Origin: Stenotrophomonas maltophilia
Lineage (GTDB): Bacteria; Pseudomonadota; Gammaproteobacteria; Xanthomonadales; Xanthomonadaceae
Assembly: GCA_002386405.1 (NCBI GenBank)
Contig: DGIP01000014.1
Coordinates: 1-20,546, forward strand
Length of the DNA stretch: 20,546 bases
Direction: 5' to 3'
The translations under genes were made by a program, and so were the position numbers. The stretch's first letter is position 1. Every line of letters begins with the position of its first letter. Shown here one piece after another: positions 1 through 7,195 of this stretch. Below the pieces are notes generated by a model. That model was not told the origin of the DNA. It searched no databases and saw only the letters and a program-made list of their open reading frames with translations.

Positions 1-723
1 CCGCGGCACCACGATATGGCTGCCCTGGACCAGGCGCAGCCCGATCGGCGCATCCAGTCCGGCACGTTCCAGCAGGTTGCCTGCCCAAGGGCCGGTGGCG
101 TTGACCACCGAGCGCACCCGTAGGCGCTGCACCTGGCCATCGGCCCGGCGCAATACGGCCAGCCAGTGGTCGCGGTGGCGGATCAGCTGTTCGCAGCGGG
201 TGCGGGTGCGGATGTCGGCACCCCGCTCGCGCGCATCCATCGCGGTGATCACCACCAGCCGCGCATCATCCACGCGTGCATCGCTGTAGCTGAAGGCCGC
301 ACGGTAGCGGGGCTGCAGCACGGCGCCGAGCGGGTCCCCGCGCAGGTCCAGCCGTCGGGAGCGCGGAAACGCCGTACCCGCATCGATCAGGTGGTCGTAC
401 AGCCACAGGCCGGCGCGCAGCATCCACGCGGGGCGCAGGTGGCGTGCATGCGGTACTACGAACGTGGTGGGAGTGACCAGATGGGGCGCCAGCCGGTGCA
501 GCACACTGCGTTCGCGCAGCGCCTTGCGCACCAGCGCGAACTGCCCGTACTGCAGGTAGCGGAGCCCGCCATGGATCAGTTTGGTGCTGGCACTGGAGGT
601 ATGCGCGGCCAGGTCGTCCTGCTCGCACAGGCACACCGACCAGCCGCGCCCGGCCGCATCGCGGGCAATGGCCACCCCGTTGATCCCACCGCCGACGACC
701 AGGACATCCAGCATGTCATCCAT
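1..723 (-). CDS. glpD: Aerobic glycerol-3-phosphate dehydrogenase, N-terminal part (cut by window edge)
   Basis: FAD enzyme of the inner membrane that oxidises sn-glycerol-3-phosphate to dihydroxyacetone phosphate and passes electrons to quinone. The visible 241 residues start with MDDMLDVLVVGGGINGVAIA, an ADP-binding beta-alpha-beta motif (GGGINGVAIARDAAGRG, about residues 11-27). This is followed by the GlpD signature SSASTKLIHGGLRYLQYG near residue 50, and the open frame runs off the left edge at VQGSHIVVPR. The full protein is usually about 500 residues, so roughly half is missing. The ATG at 723 is preferred because GAGGGGGA lies 6-7 bases upstream on the minus strand; the in-frame ATG at 714 would be too far from it. 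The upstream gene on this strand is ompW, separated by a terminator and a REP, so glpD probably has its own promoter, which I could not place. A glp operon downstream is expected but not visible. Confidence 0.93.
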   Translation of the reverse strand, partial: MDDMLDVLVVGGGINGVAIARDAAGRGWSVCLCEQDDLAAHTSSASTKLIHGGLRYLQYGQFALVRKALRERSVLHRLAPHLVTPTTFVVPHARHLRPAWMLRAGLWLYDHLIDAGTAFPRSRRLDLRGDPLGAVLQPRYRAAFSYSDARVDDARLVVITAMDARERGADIRTRTRCEQLIRHRDHWLAVLRRADGQVQRLRVRSVVNATGPWAGNLLERAGLDAPIGLRLVQGSHIVVPR

Positions 724-785
724 AGGCTTCCCCCTCGCGCTGGTGAGCAGTATTGGTGTCACCGGAGCAAGAAAGAATGAAGGCG

Positions 786-810
786 GTAGCGCCCTACCGT
801 TGGTAGGGCG
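786..810 (+). repeat. REP element (GTAG/SMAG type)
   Basis: GTAG at 786-789 is followed directly by a perfect 9-bp stem, CGCCCTACC (790-798) and GGTAGGGCG (802-810), with a GTT loop. A GTAG head joined to an imperfect or perfect palindrome is the hallmark of Stenotrophomonas REPs, which are thought to be moved by RAYT-type tyrosine transposases encoded elsewhere. It lies between the ompW terminator and glpD. Confidence 0.8.
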
Positions 811-817
811 ACCGATT

Positions 818-866
818 AAAAAAAAAAGGATCCAGAAACGACAACGGGCCCGCGAGGGGCCCGTTG
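818..866 (-). terminator. Terminator after ompW-like gene
   Basis: Perfect 10-bp stem CAACGGGCCC (842-851) and GGGCCCGTTG (857-866) with a 5-base loop, starting 24 bases after the ompW stop on the minus strand. A run of ten T (complement of A at 818-827) follows, but 14 bases beyond the stem rather than directly, so efficiency is uncertain. Confidence 0.7.
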
Positions 867-890
867 CATTGCTACGTGGAGCGGAAGCGC

Positions 891-1523
891 TTAGAAGCGC
901 GCGCCGATACCAAAGCCCACGGTCCACGGATCCAGCTTGGCTTCGTCGCCGGTGCTGCGGCCGTTGACGGTCAGGTCCGGGCGCGAATGCATGTAGCGGG
1001 CATCGGCGCGGGCGAACCAGGTGCTGTTGATGTTCATGTCCACGCCGACGGTGCCGATGGCGCCCTTGGCGGTTTCCAGCCCGATATGACCGGCGTCGCT
1101 GGCCAGCTTCTCGTTGCTGAAGTTCGACTCGTAGTAACCCACGCCCACGAACGGACGGAACACGTTGTCAGCCTGGCCGAAGTGGTACTGGCCGCTCAGC
1201 GCGATCGGCTGCTGCTCAACCGTGCCCAGCTTGGCATTGTTGGCGCCGCGCACGCGGTGGTCGAACTTGTCAGCTGCGCCCCACAGTTCCACGGCCCAGT
1301 TGTCGTTGATGTAGTAGCTGAAGCTCAGCGTCGGCGCCGGGCCGCCATCGACCTTGTCGATGCCTTCCAGCGGATCGTTCTTCGGCTGCAGCAATGCAAC
1401 GCCGCCGACAACGGCGAAATGCTTGCCCGACGCGGTGTCGGTGGTGCTGTCCTGCGCGAAGGCGGCAGGTGCGAAGGCAAGGGCAGTCAGGGTAGCCAAG
1501 GTCAGGGTGCGGATGGAGCGCAT
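891..1523 (-). CDS. ompW: OmpW family outer-membrane beta-barrel protein
   Basis: Small eight-stranded outer-membrane barrel; OmpW relatives form a narrow hydrophobic channel and are linked to stress and small-molecule passage, but the substrate here is unknown. The 210-residue product is close to E. coli OmpW (about 212). It has a clear signal peptide (MRSIRT, a hydrophobic stretch, cleavage after AFA at about residue 23). It then shows alternating strands with typical pieces such as FSYYINDNWAVELWGA and FRPFVGVGYYESNF, and it ends in the terminal aromatic signature GFGIGARF. The start is supported by GAGGAGA seven bases before ATG. It is divergent from the glycosylase gene and convergent with nothing; its own terminator follows. 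The family assignment is firm, the physiological role is not. Confidence 0.9.
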   Translation of the reverse strand: MRSIRTLTLATLTALAFAPAAFAQDSTTDTASGKHFAVVGGVALLQPKNDPLEGIDKVDGGPAPTLSFSYYINDNWAVELWGAADKFDHRVRGANNAKLGTVEQQPIALSGQYHFGQADNVFRPFVGVGYYESNFSNEKLASDAGHIGLETAKGAIGTVGVDMNINSTWFARADARYMHSRPDLTVNGRSTGDEAKLDPWTVGFGIGARF

Positions 1524-1713
1524 GGGGGAATCTCCTCAGTGTTTTTTTGTTCTGGGCCCTCGTTGCATCGGGGCGAGGCAAACGTAGTCCCCGCAACATG
1601 AATCGAATCCGACGCACGTTAAAATTTAGTTTGTTCTGTTCAGCCAGCAGCGCGAAATCGTTGCGCTGGCGCGCGATCATGCTATGCGCGACATTCATGC
1701 ATCTGGAGACACT
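1524..1713. promoter_or_regulatory. Divergent intergenic region between ompW and the glycosylase gene
   Basis: This 190-base gap must hold both promoters. An AT-rich block at about 1618-1635 is the likeliest core-promoter zone, but I could not fix a convincing -35/-10 pair. A hairpin-forming repeat lies at 1643-1670 (GCCAGC and GCTGGC arms, with inner GC pairs and one bulged A). No FNR- or CRP-like site was recognised. Confidence 0.35.
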
Positions 1714-2238
1714 GTGACGATTCCAACGCTGTGCATCGGCCTGCCTGCGCAGGTTGCGGCGGATTGCCGCGTCCTGGTGCTGGGGTCGATGCCGGGCGTT
1801 GCATCGCTGCATGCGGCGCAGTACTACGCGCATCCGCGCAATCGGTTCTGGCCGTTGATGTCGGCGCTGACCGGGATCGATGCAGGCCTTGTCTACCTTG
1901 ATCGGCTGCAGGCGCTGCAATCGGCGGGTGTGGGGCTGTGGGATGTGATCGGGCAGTGCGAGCGGCGTGGCAGCCTGGACACGGCCATCGTGCGCGGCAG
2001 CGAAGTGCCCAATGCCGTGGCCGAACTGATCGTGCGGTTGCCGGCGCTGGTGGCCGTGGCATGCAATGGCGGCACCGCACATGCGGCCTTCCTGCGTTAC
2101 ATCGTGCCCGTGCTGGGCGAGCGTGCGAGGTCGCTGCCAGTGTGGTCGCTGCCCTCGACCAGCCCGGCGAATGCGGCATGGCCGCTGCCGCGCCTGCAGG
2201 TGGCGTGGCAGCCCGTGGCCGATGTCCTGGCCGGCTGA
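1714..2238 (+). CDS. UDG-superfamily DNA glycosylase (hypoxanthine/deoxyinosine type)
   Basis: Base-excision repair enzyme expected to remove deaminated bases (hypoxanthine, possibly uracil) from DNA. The sequence shows the superfamily pieces in order: motif 1 GSMPGVASL at residues 24-32, QYYAHPRNRFW at 36-46 (N43 is the likely counterpart of the catalytic Asn of the family 6 enzymes), and the C-terminal LPSTSPANA at 146-154. This combination matches the hypoxanthine-DNA glycosylase group rather than Ung or Mug. Start choice: GTG at 1714 has GGAG five bases upstream and gives 174 residues; the in-frame ATG at 1684 gives 184 residues but has no visible ribosome site. It stands alone between ompW (divergent) and the PDH operon. 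Substrate preference is inferred from motifs only. Confidence 0.85.
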   Translation: MTIPTLCIGLPAQVAADCRVLVLGSMPGVASLHAAQYYAHPRNRFWPLMSALTGIDAGLVYLDRLQALQSAGVGLWDVIGQCERRGSLDTAIVRGSEVPNAVAELIVRLPALVAVACNGGTAHAAFLRYIVPVLGERARSLPVWSLPSTSPANAAWPLPRLQVAWQPVADVLAG

Positions 2239-2312
2239 GCCGGATCTCGGCGGGACAATACGGTACCGACTGGAACACCCCTCGCGGCAGTGCCCATCCC
2301 TGCTGCAACAGG

Positions 2313-2326
2313 CTGTCCCGGGACAG
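2313..2326. repeat. 14-bp perfect palindrome upstream of aceF
   Basis: CTGTCCCGGGACAG is self-complementary over all 14 bases and ends 25 bases before the proposed -35 element of the PDH operon. The position suits an operator, but it does not resemble the E. coli PdhR box. Its regulator, if any, is unknown. Confidence 0.4.
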
Positions 2327-2351
2327 AGGCATTGAAAATTGCCCAAGCTGG

Positions 2352-2380
2352 TTGGCGCTGACGCCTCATGCCCCCACAAT
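2352..2380 (+). promoter_or_regulatory. Candidate sigma-70 promoter of the PDH operon
   Basis: TTGGCG (2352-2357), a 17-base spacer and CACAAT (2375-2380), which would start transcription about 30 bases before the aceF ATG. Both boxes match the consensus in four of six bases. It is the best pair I found in the 179-base gap, but was identified by eye. Confidence 0.4.
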
Positions 2381-2417
2381 AGGCGATTCCCTACACCAGA
2401 TTGCCGGAGTTATCCCC

Positions 2418-3758
2418 ATGGCCGAAATCAAGGAAGCACTTGTCCCCGATATCGGTGACTACAGCGATATCCCGGTAATCGAGGTGCTTGTCGCCGTTGG
2501 TGACACCGTCAAGAAGGACCAGGGCCTGGTCACGCTCGAGTCGGACAAGGCCACCATGGAAGTGCCCTCGTCGGTTGCCGGCGTGGTCAAGGAAATCAAG
2601 GTCAAGGTCGGCGACACCCTGTCGCAGGGCAAGGTAGTGGCCATCATCGAGGCCGAGGGCGCTGCCGCACCGGCCCCGACCCAGGCCGCTGCTGAAACCG
2701 GCACCAAGGTGGAACCGGTCGCCGTGCCGGCCCAGCCGGACAAGCTGGCGGCGCGCGAAATCGCCAGCGCCCCCTCGGCCGGCGCCCCGAGCAGCCCGCC
2801 GGTGCAGTTCAACGCCGACAGCGTGCTGCCGTCCAAGGTGCCGTACGCCACCCCGGCGGTGCGCGTGTTCGCCCGCGAGCTGGGCGTGGATCTCAACCAG
2901 CTGACCGGCACCGAAAAGGGCGGCCGCATCACCAAGGCCGACGTGCAGAAATTCGTCAAGTCGGCGCTGACCGGTGCTGGCACTGCCGCTGCCGGTGGCA
3001 CGGTCGCCGCCGGGGGTGGGCTCAACCTGCTGCCGTGGCCGAAGGTCGACTTCAGCAAGTTCGGCGAGGTGGAAACCCAGCCGCTGTCGCGCATCAAGAA
3101 GATTTCCGGTGCCAACCTGGCGCGCAACTGGGCCATGATCCCGCACGTCACCCAGTTCGAGCAGGCCGACATCACCGACCTGGAAGGCCTGCGCGTGGCG
3201 CTCAACAAGGAAAACGAGAAGGCCGGCATCAAGCTGACCATGCTCGCCTTCCTGATCAAGGCCAGCGCCGCGGCGCTCAAGCAGTTCCCGGAATTCAACG
3301 CATCGCTGGATGCGGCCGGTGAAAACCTCACCCTGAAGAAGTACTTCAACATCGGCTTCGCCGCTGACACCCCGAACGGCCTGGTCGTTCCGGTGATCCG
3401 CGACGTCGACAAGAAGGGCATGGTGCAGATCGCGCAGGAAACCGGCGAGCTGGCCAAGAAGGCGCGCGATGGCAAGCTGGGCCCGGCCGACATGAGCGGC
3501 GGCTGCTTCTCGATCAGCTCGCTGGGCGGCATCGGTGGCACCGCGTTCACCCCGATCGTCAATGCGCCGGAAGTGGCCATCCTGGGCGTGTCCAAGTCCT
3601 CGATCCAGCCGGTCTGGAACGGCAAGGAATTCGCCCCGAAGCTGTTGCTGCCGCTGTCGCTGAGCTACGACCACCGCGTCATCGACGGTGCGCTGGCCGC
3701 GCGCTTCACCACGTACCTGTCGCAGGTGCTGGCCGACATGCGGCGCGTGCTGCTGTGA
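2418..3758 (+). CDS. aceF: Pyruvate dehydrogenase E2, dihydrolipoamide acetyltransferase
   Basis: Core enzyme of the cytoplasmic pyruvate dehydrogenase complex; it moves the acetyl group from lipoamide to CoA. The 446 residues contain one lipoyl domain (residues 1-80, lipoylated Lys44 in ESDKATME) and an Ala/Pro-rich linker. The peripheral subunit-binding domain follows (about 140-180, with YATPAVRVFARELGVDL and GGRITKADV). The trimer-forming catalytic domain carries the signature YDHRVIDGA, with catalytic His419 and Asp423. A single lipoyl domain is fewer than the three of E. coli AceF, but the E3 two genes downstream carries another. The ATG is preceded by CCGGAG with an eight-base gap. The stop overlaps the start of the next gene (GTGA), so translation is coupled. 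The E1 gene (aceE) is not in the window. Confidence 0.96.
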   Translation: MAEIKEALVPDIGDYSDIPVIEVLVAVGDTVKKDQGLVTLESDKATMEVPSSVAGVVKEIKVKVGDTLSQGKVVAIIEAEGAAAPAPTQAAAETGTKVEPVAVPAQPDKLAAREIASAPSAGAPSSPPVQFNADSVLPSKVPYATPAVRVFARELGVDLNQLTGTEKGGRITKADVQKFVKSALTGAGTAAAGGTVAAGGGLNLLPWPKVDFSKFGEVETQPLSRIKKISGANLARNWAMIPHVTQFEQADITDLEGLRVALNKENEKAGIKLTMLAFLIKASAAALKQFPEFNASLDAAGENLTLKKYFNIGFAADTPNGLVVPVIRDVDKKGMVQIAQETGELAKKARDGKLGPADMSGGCFSISSLGGIGGTAFTPIVNAPEVAILGVSKSSIQPVWNGKEFAPKLLLPLSLSYDHRVIDGALAARFTTYLSQVLADMRRVLL

Positions 3759-4405
3759 GGCAGCGCCTGGCGGGCATTGCGGTGGCATTGGCCGCGTTGG
3801 TCGTCGCGCCCGGCGCGTCTGCCGCGTGCACGACCGATCTCGGCCACGGCTGGCCGCCGGCCGTGGGCAACTACGGCCAGGCCGTGGAAACCCTGTTCGA
3901 CGGCAAGGTGCAGCCCTCGCTGGCGCTGACCATCCTGCCCAAGGGCGGGGTGGAAACCGGCGTTTCCCTGCTGCCCGGTGCCCAGGACCAGGCGTGGACC
4001 CTGCGTTACAGCAAGGCCGACAAGCGCGTGTACAACTGGAACAACAGTGCACGCGGTGGTGGCGTGGAGCTGCGCGTGGACCAGGAGCCGGACCAGTACC
4101 AGGTCGCCATCCCCGCCGCGCTGGCCCAGCGCCTGCTGCGCAGCTGGCAGGCTGCGCTGGTGTCGGGCGTGCCCGCCGGGCGCAGGGCGCCGGTGACCGA
4201 CGGTGAGGTGCTGTCCTTCCAGGTGGCTGGCGAACGCTACAGCGGTCCGCGCTGGGAGTGCGGCGCCGGCAAGCTGATGATGAAACAGGTGGCGCTGCTG
4301 ATCGAAGCCAGCGACACCAAGGAAAAGAAGCTCGACCGTCGCTGGCAGGATCTGGACGAGTCGCTCGACGAACTGCAGCAACTGCTCGCCGGCAACGCCG
4401 GCTGA
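3755..4405 (+). CDS. Exported protein of unknown function within the PDH operon
   Basis: I do not recognise a named family. The 216-residue product starts with GTG at 3755, overlapping the aceF stop by four bases, and ends 17 bases before lpdA, so it is translated as part of the PDH operon. It has a clear signal peptide (MRQRLAGIAVALAALVVAPG, then ASA, cleavage near residue 23). The mature part appears soluble. It has two cysteines, one just after the cleavage site and one in RWECGAGKLMMKQ, which could form a disulphide in the periplasm. The C-terminal 50 residues are charged and probably helical (SDTKEKKLDRRWQDLDES onwards). A lipoprotein reading is possible because Cys follows SAA, but the lipobox is poor. 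A periplasmic product placed between two cytoplasmic complex subunits is unexplained; a role in redox or envelope sensing would be a guess. Confidence 0.85.
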   Translation: MRQRLAGIAVALAALVVAPGASAACTTDLGHGWPPAVGNYGQAVETLFDGKVQPSLALTILPKGGVETGVSLLPGAQDQAWTLRYSKADKRVYNWNNSARGGGVELRVDQEPDQYQVAIPAALAQRLLRSWQAALVSGVPAGRRAPVTDGEVLSFQVAGERYSGPRWECGAGKLMMKQVALLIEASDTKEKKLDRRWQDLDESLDELQQLLAGNAG

Positions 4406-4422
4406 GACCCAGGAGAAGAACA

Positions 4423-6231
4423 ATGGCCGCTATTGAAATCAAGGTTCCCGACATCGGCGATTACAGCGCGGTGCCGGTGATCGAACTGCTGGTCGCCGTG
4501 GGCGACACGGTGAAGAAGGACCAGGGCCTGGTCACGCTGGAATCGGACAAGGCCACCCTGGAAGTGCCGTCCTCAGCGGCCGGCGTGGTCAAGGAAATCA
4601 AGGTCAAGCTCGGCGATACGCTGTCCGAGGGCGACGTGGTGGTGGTGCTGGACGCCGAAGGCGCCGCTGCCGCACCGGCCGCGCCTGCGGCTGAAGCGCC
4701 CAAGGCCGCCGCACCGGCCAGCAAGCCGCCGGTGACCCCGTCGCACCGCGCCCCGGCCGAGCCGGCCGCGCCGCAGCCGGCGCTTTCGTCGGGCAAGCCG
4801 GCCGACATCGAATGCCAGATGGTGGTGCTGGGCGCGGGCCCGGGCGGTTACACCGCCGCGTTCCGCTCGGCCGACCTGGGCGTGGATACCGTGTTGATCG
4901 AACGCTACGCCAGCCTCGGCGGCGTGTGCCTCAACGTGGGCTGCATTCCCTCCAAGGCGCTGCTGCATGCGGCCGCGGTGATCGACGAAGTGGCCCACGC
5001 GGGCGATTTCGGCGTGGAATTCAGCGCGCCCAAGATCACCCTGGACAAGCTGCGCGGCTACAAGGAAAAGGTCGTCACCCAGCTGACCAAGGGCCTGGCC
5101 GGCATGGCCAAGCAGCGCAAGGTCCGCACCGTGCAGGGCGTGGCCACCTTCGTCTCGGCCAATGAGCTGGAGATCGTCGGCGACGACGGCAAGACCCAGT
5201 TGCTGCGCTTCCAGCAGTGCATCATCGCCGCTGGTTCGCAGGCGGTGAAGCTGCCGAACTTCCCGTGGGACGACCCGCGCGTGATGGATTCGACCGACGC
5301 GCTGGAACTGGCCGACATTCCCGGCTCGCTGCTGGTGGTGGGTGGCGGCATCATCGGCCTGGAAATGGCGACCGTGTACGCGGCGCTGGGCAGCAAGGTG
5401 ACCGTGGTGGAGTTCATGGACCAGCTGATGCCCGGTGCCGACAAGGACCTGGTCAAGCCGCTGGCTGACCGCCTGAAGAAGCAGGGCGTCGAGGTCCACC
5501 TGAAGACCAAGGCCTCCGGCGTGAGCGCGGACAAGAAGGGCATCACCGTGACCTTCGAAGCCGCTGCCGAAGGCGAGAAGCCGGGCCTGGAGCAGGGCAC
5601 CTTCGACCGCGTGCTGGTGGCCGTGGGCCGCTCGCCGAACGGAAAGAAGATCGGTGCCGACAAGGCCGGCGTGGGCGTCACAGAGCGTGGCTTCATTCCG
5701 GTGGACCGCCAGATGCGCACCAACGTGCCGCACATCTTCGCCATCGGCGATATCGTCGGCAACCCGATGCTGGCCCACAAGGCCACGCACGAGGGCAAGC
5801 TGGCCGCCGAAGTGGCCTCCGGCGAGAAGAAGGAGTGGGTGGCGCGGGTGATTCCGTCGGTGGCCTACACCAACCCGGAAATCGCCTGGGTCGGCGTGAC
5901 CGAAACCGAAGCCAAGGCGCAGGGCCTGAAGGTGGGCGTGGCCAAGTTCCCGTGGGCCGCCAGCGGCCGCGCGATCGGCATCGGCCGCACCGAAGGCTTC
6001 ACCAAGCTGATCTTCGATGAAGAAACCCACCGCATCATCGGCGGCGCGATCGTCGGCGTGCATGCCGGTGACCTGCTGGCCGAGATCGGCCTGGCGATCG
6101 AGATGGGCGCCGAAGCCGAAGACATCGGCCACACCATCCACGCCCACCCGACGCTGAGTGAATCGGTGGCGATGGCCGCGGAAATCTACGACGGCACCAT
6201 CACCGATCTGTACATTCCGAAGAAAAAATGA
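4423..6231 (+). CDS. lpdA: Dihydrolipoamide dehydrogenase (PDH E3) with N-terminal lipoyl domain
   Basis: Flavoprotein that reoxidises dihydrolipoamide with NAD+ for the PDH complex. The 602 residues begin with a lipoyl domain (1-80, Lys43 in ESDKATLE) joined by a long Ala/Pro linker (about 81-125) to a full E3. Visible E3 elements are the FAD-binding VVLGAGPGGYTAAF (134-147), the redox disulphide Cys169/Cys174 in GGVCLNVGC, and the NAD-binding VVGGGIIGLEMA. The dimer-interface catalytic pair is His575/Glu580 in HAHPTLSE. AGGAGA lies six bases before the ATG. Lipoyl-E3 fusions are known from Neisseria, Ralstonia and xanthomonads. The lipoyl domain is closely related to that of aceF 2 kb upstream (64 of 77 aligned residues identical by eye). 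The operon ends at the terminator that follows. Confidence 0.96.
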   Translation: MAAIEIKVPDIGDYSAVPVIELLVAVGDTVKKDQGLVTLESDKATLEVPSSAAGVVKEIKVKLGDTLSEGDVVVVLDAEGAAAAPAAPAAEAPKAAAPASKPPVTPSHRAPAEPAAPQPALSSGKPADIECQMVVLGAGPGGYTAAFRSADLGVDTVLIERYASLGGVCLNVGCIPSKALLHAAAVIDEVAHAGDFGVEFSAPKITLDKLRGYKEKVVTQLTKGLAGMAKQRKVRTVQGVATFVSANELEIVGDDGKTQLLRFQQCIIAAGSQAVKLPNFPWDDPRVMDSTDALELADIPGSLLVVGGGIIGLEMATVYAALGSKVTVVEFMDQLMPGADKDLVKPLADRLKKQGVEVHLKTKASGVSADKKGITVTFEAAAEGEKPGLEQGTFDRVLVAVGRSPNGKKIGADKAGVGVTERGFIPVDRQMRTNVPHIFAIGDIVGNPMLAHKATHEGKLAAEVASGEKKEWVARVIPSVAYTNPEIAWVGVTETEAKAQGLKVGVAKFPWAASGRAIGIGRTEGFTKLIFDEETHRIIGGAIVGVHAGDLLAEIGLAIEMGAEAEDIGHTIHAHPTLSESVAMAAEIYDGTITDLYIPKKK

Positions 6232-6236
6232 TCCAA

Positions 6237-6268
6237 ACAAAAAACCCGGCCAACGCCGGGTTTTTTGT
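6237..6268. terminator. Bidirectional intrinsic terminator between lpdA and the convergent barrel gene
   Basis: A 14-bp perfect stem, ACAAAAAACCCGGC (6237-6250) and GCCGGGTTTTTTGT (6255-6268) with a CAAC loop, giving a T6 tract in each direction. It serves both lpdA and the minus-strand outer-membrane gene. It is enclosed by an outer inverted repeat TGATCCAA (6229-6236) and TTGGATCA (6291-6298) that includes both genes' stop codons. Confidence 0.92.
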
Positions 6269-6295
6269 GCGGTAACACACCAACCAACGGTTGGA

Positions 6296-7111
6296 TCAGA
6301 ACATGACGCTGATGCCTGCCACCGGGCCCTTGAACTCCTGCTTCAGCCCGATGGTGCCATCGCTGCCGGTCTGGTCGACGTCCAGCTTGAACCAGTCGTA
6401 GCCGGCGAAGATGCCGAAATTATCGGTGAACTTGTAATCCACGATCACGTTGGCGCGGGTCAGGTCGCCGTCGTAGTCATCGAAGTTGCCCCACTTGGTG
6501 TTGAGGTACTGGCCCTGCGCGGTGATCATCCACTTCTCGGACGGGGTCACGGTGAAGCGGGCGCCCACCACCGGCGCCACGCCGTCGGCCTTCTCGTCCA
6601 GGAACTGGCCTTCGTACACGGTGCCCAGGTCGGCATAGGCCTTGGTGCTCACCTTGGCGTACTCCGCACCCAGCTGCAGGCCCAGGTCGAACTTCTCGGT
6701 GTCCACCACCGAGTAGTCATACACCAGGCTGGCCACCTGGTACTTCAGTTCGCCCTTGACGAAGCTGCCGGCCGGCACGGTTTCACCGCCGAAGCTGATG
6801 CCCTCATCGAGCGTCTCGCGGCGGTCCTTGTCGTACTTGAAGTAGTTGAAGATCAGGCGCTGGCGGTCGCTGATGCGGAACAGGCCGTCAATGCGCGGCT
6901 CCCACTCCTTGCCACCCAGCTTGAAGTCTTCCGAGAAGCCCACGTCCTGGCCGAGCACCGTGGTGTTGCCGCGGATGGTGTTGTCCGAATCGATGTTCAT
7001 CGCGCCCAGGCGCAGCGCGAAGCGGTCGTCGCCCTCGGCGGCGCTGGCGGACGTGGCGTGGGTGAGGGCGGCCATGGCCAGCGGCAGGGCGAGCAGGGGA
7101 AGCAGACGCAT
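6296..7111 (-). CDS. Outer-membrane beta-barrel protein of unknown function
   Basis: A 271-residue product with a signal peptide (MRLLPLLALPLAMAALTHAT, cleavage after SAA-type sequence near residue 25), then regularly alternating amphipathic strands ending in Phe (GPVAGISVMF), as expected for a BAM-assembled barrel. Strand-like segments include RLIFNYFKYD, QVASLVYDYSVVDT, KFDLGLQLGAEY, WMITAQGQYLNTKW and NFGIFAGYDWFKLDV, suggesting about ten to twelve strands. I do not recognise a specific family; it is not OmpW and shows no OmpA-like peptidoglycan domain. Start: ATG at 7111 has AAGGA seven to eight bases upstream. It converges on lpdA and shares its terminator. Its promoter side carries three inverted repeats, so it may be tightly regulated. 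Confidence 0.88.
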   Translation of the reverse strand: MRLLPLLALPLAMAALTHATSASAAEGDDRFALRLGAMNIDSDNTIRGNTTVLGQDVGFSEDFKLGGKEWEPRIDGLFRISDRQRLIFNYFKYDKDRRETLDEGISFGGETVPAGSFVKGELKYQVASLVYDYSVVDTEKFDLGLQLGAEYAKVSTKAYADLGTVYEGQFLDEKADGVAPVVGARFTVTPSEKWMITAQGQYLNTKWGNFDDYDGDLTRANVIVDYKFTDNFGIFAGYDWFKLDVDQTGSDGTIGLKQEFKGPVAGISVMF

Positions 7112-7125
7112 CGTGGGTGTCCTTG

Positions 7126-7152
7126 CAGTGATTCAATGAAGTGGAATCACTG
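7126..7152. promoter_or_regulatory. Inverted repeat 1 in the leader of the barrel gene
   Basis: Perfect 9-bp arms CAGTGATTC (7126-7134) and GAATCACTG (7144-7152) around a 9-base spacer, starting 15 bases before the ATG of the minus-strand barrel gene. It could be an operator or, if transcribed, a hairpin next to the ribosome site. Confidence 0.5.
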
Positions 7153-7165
7153 TGCCGCAGCGTCG

Positions 7166-7195
7166 CGTCCACCATTCGTGAACGTATGGTGGACG
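7166..7195. promoter_or_regulatory. Inverted repeat 2 (10-10-10), candidate operator
   Basis: Perfect 10-bp arms CGTCCACCAT (7166-7175) and ATGGTGGACG (7186-7195) separated by exactly 10 bases, so the arms are 20 bp apart, about two helical turns. This geometry suits a dimeric DNA-binding protein. It lies 55-84 bases upstream of the barrel gene's start. I do not recognise the regulator. Confidence 0.55.

Noticed and set aside
2391..4454. Very long open frame antisense to aceF and the exported-protein gene
   Set aside because: It overlaps genes with clear families; the antisense product is Arg/Gly/His-rich low-complexity sequence typical of high-GC shadow frames.
4573..6240. Long antisense frame opposite lpdA
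   Set aside because: It mirrors a well-conserved E3 gene, has His/Gly/Leu-rich composition and no domain; it is a shadow of codon bias.
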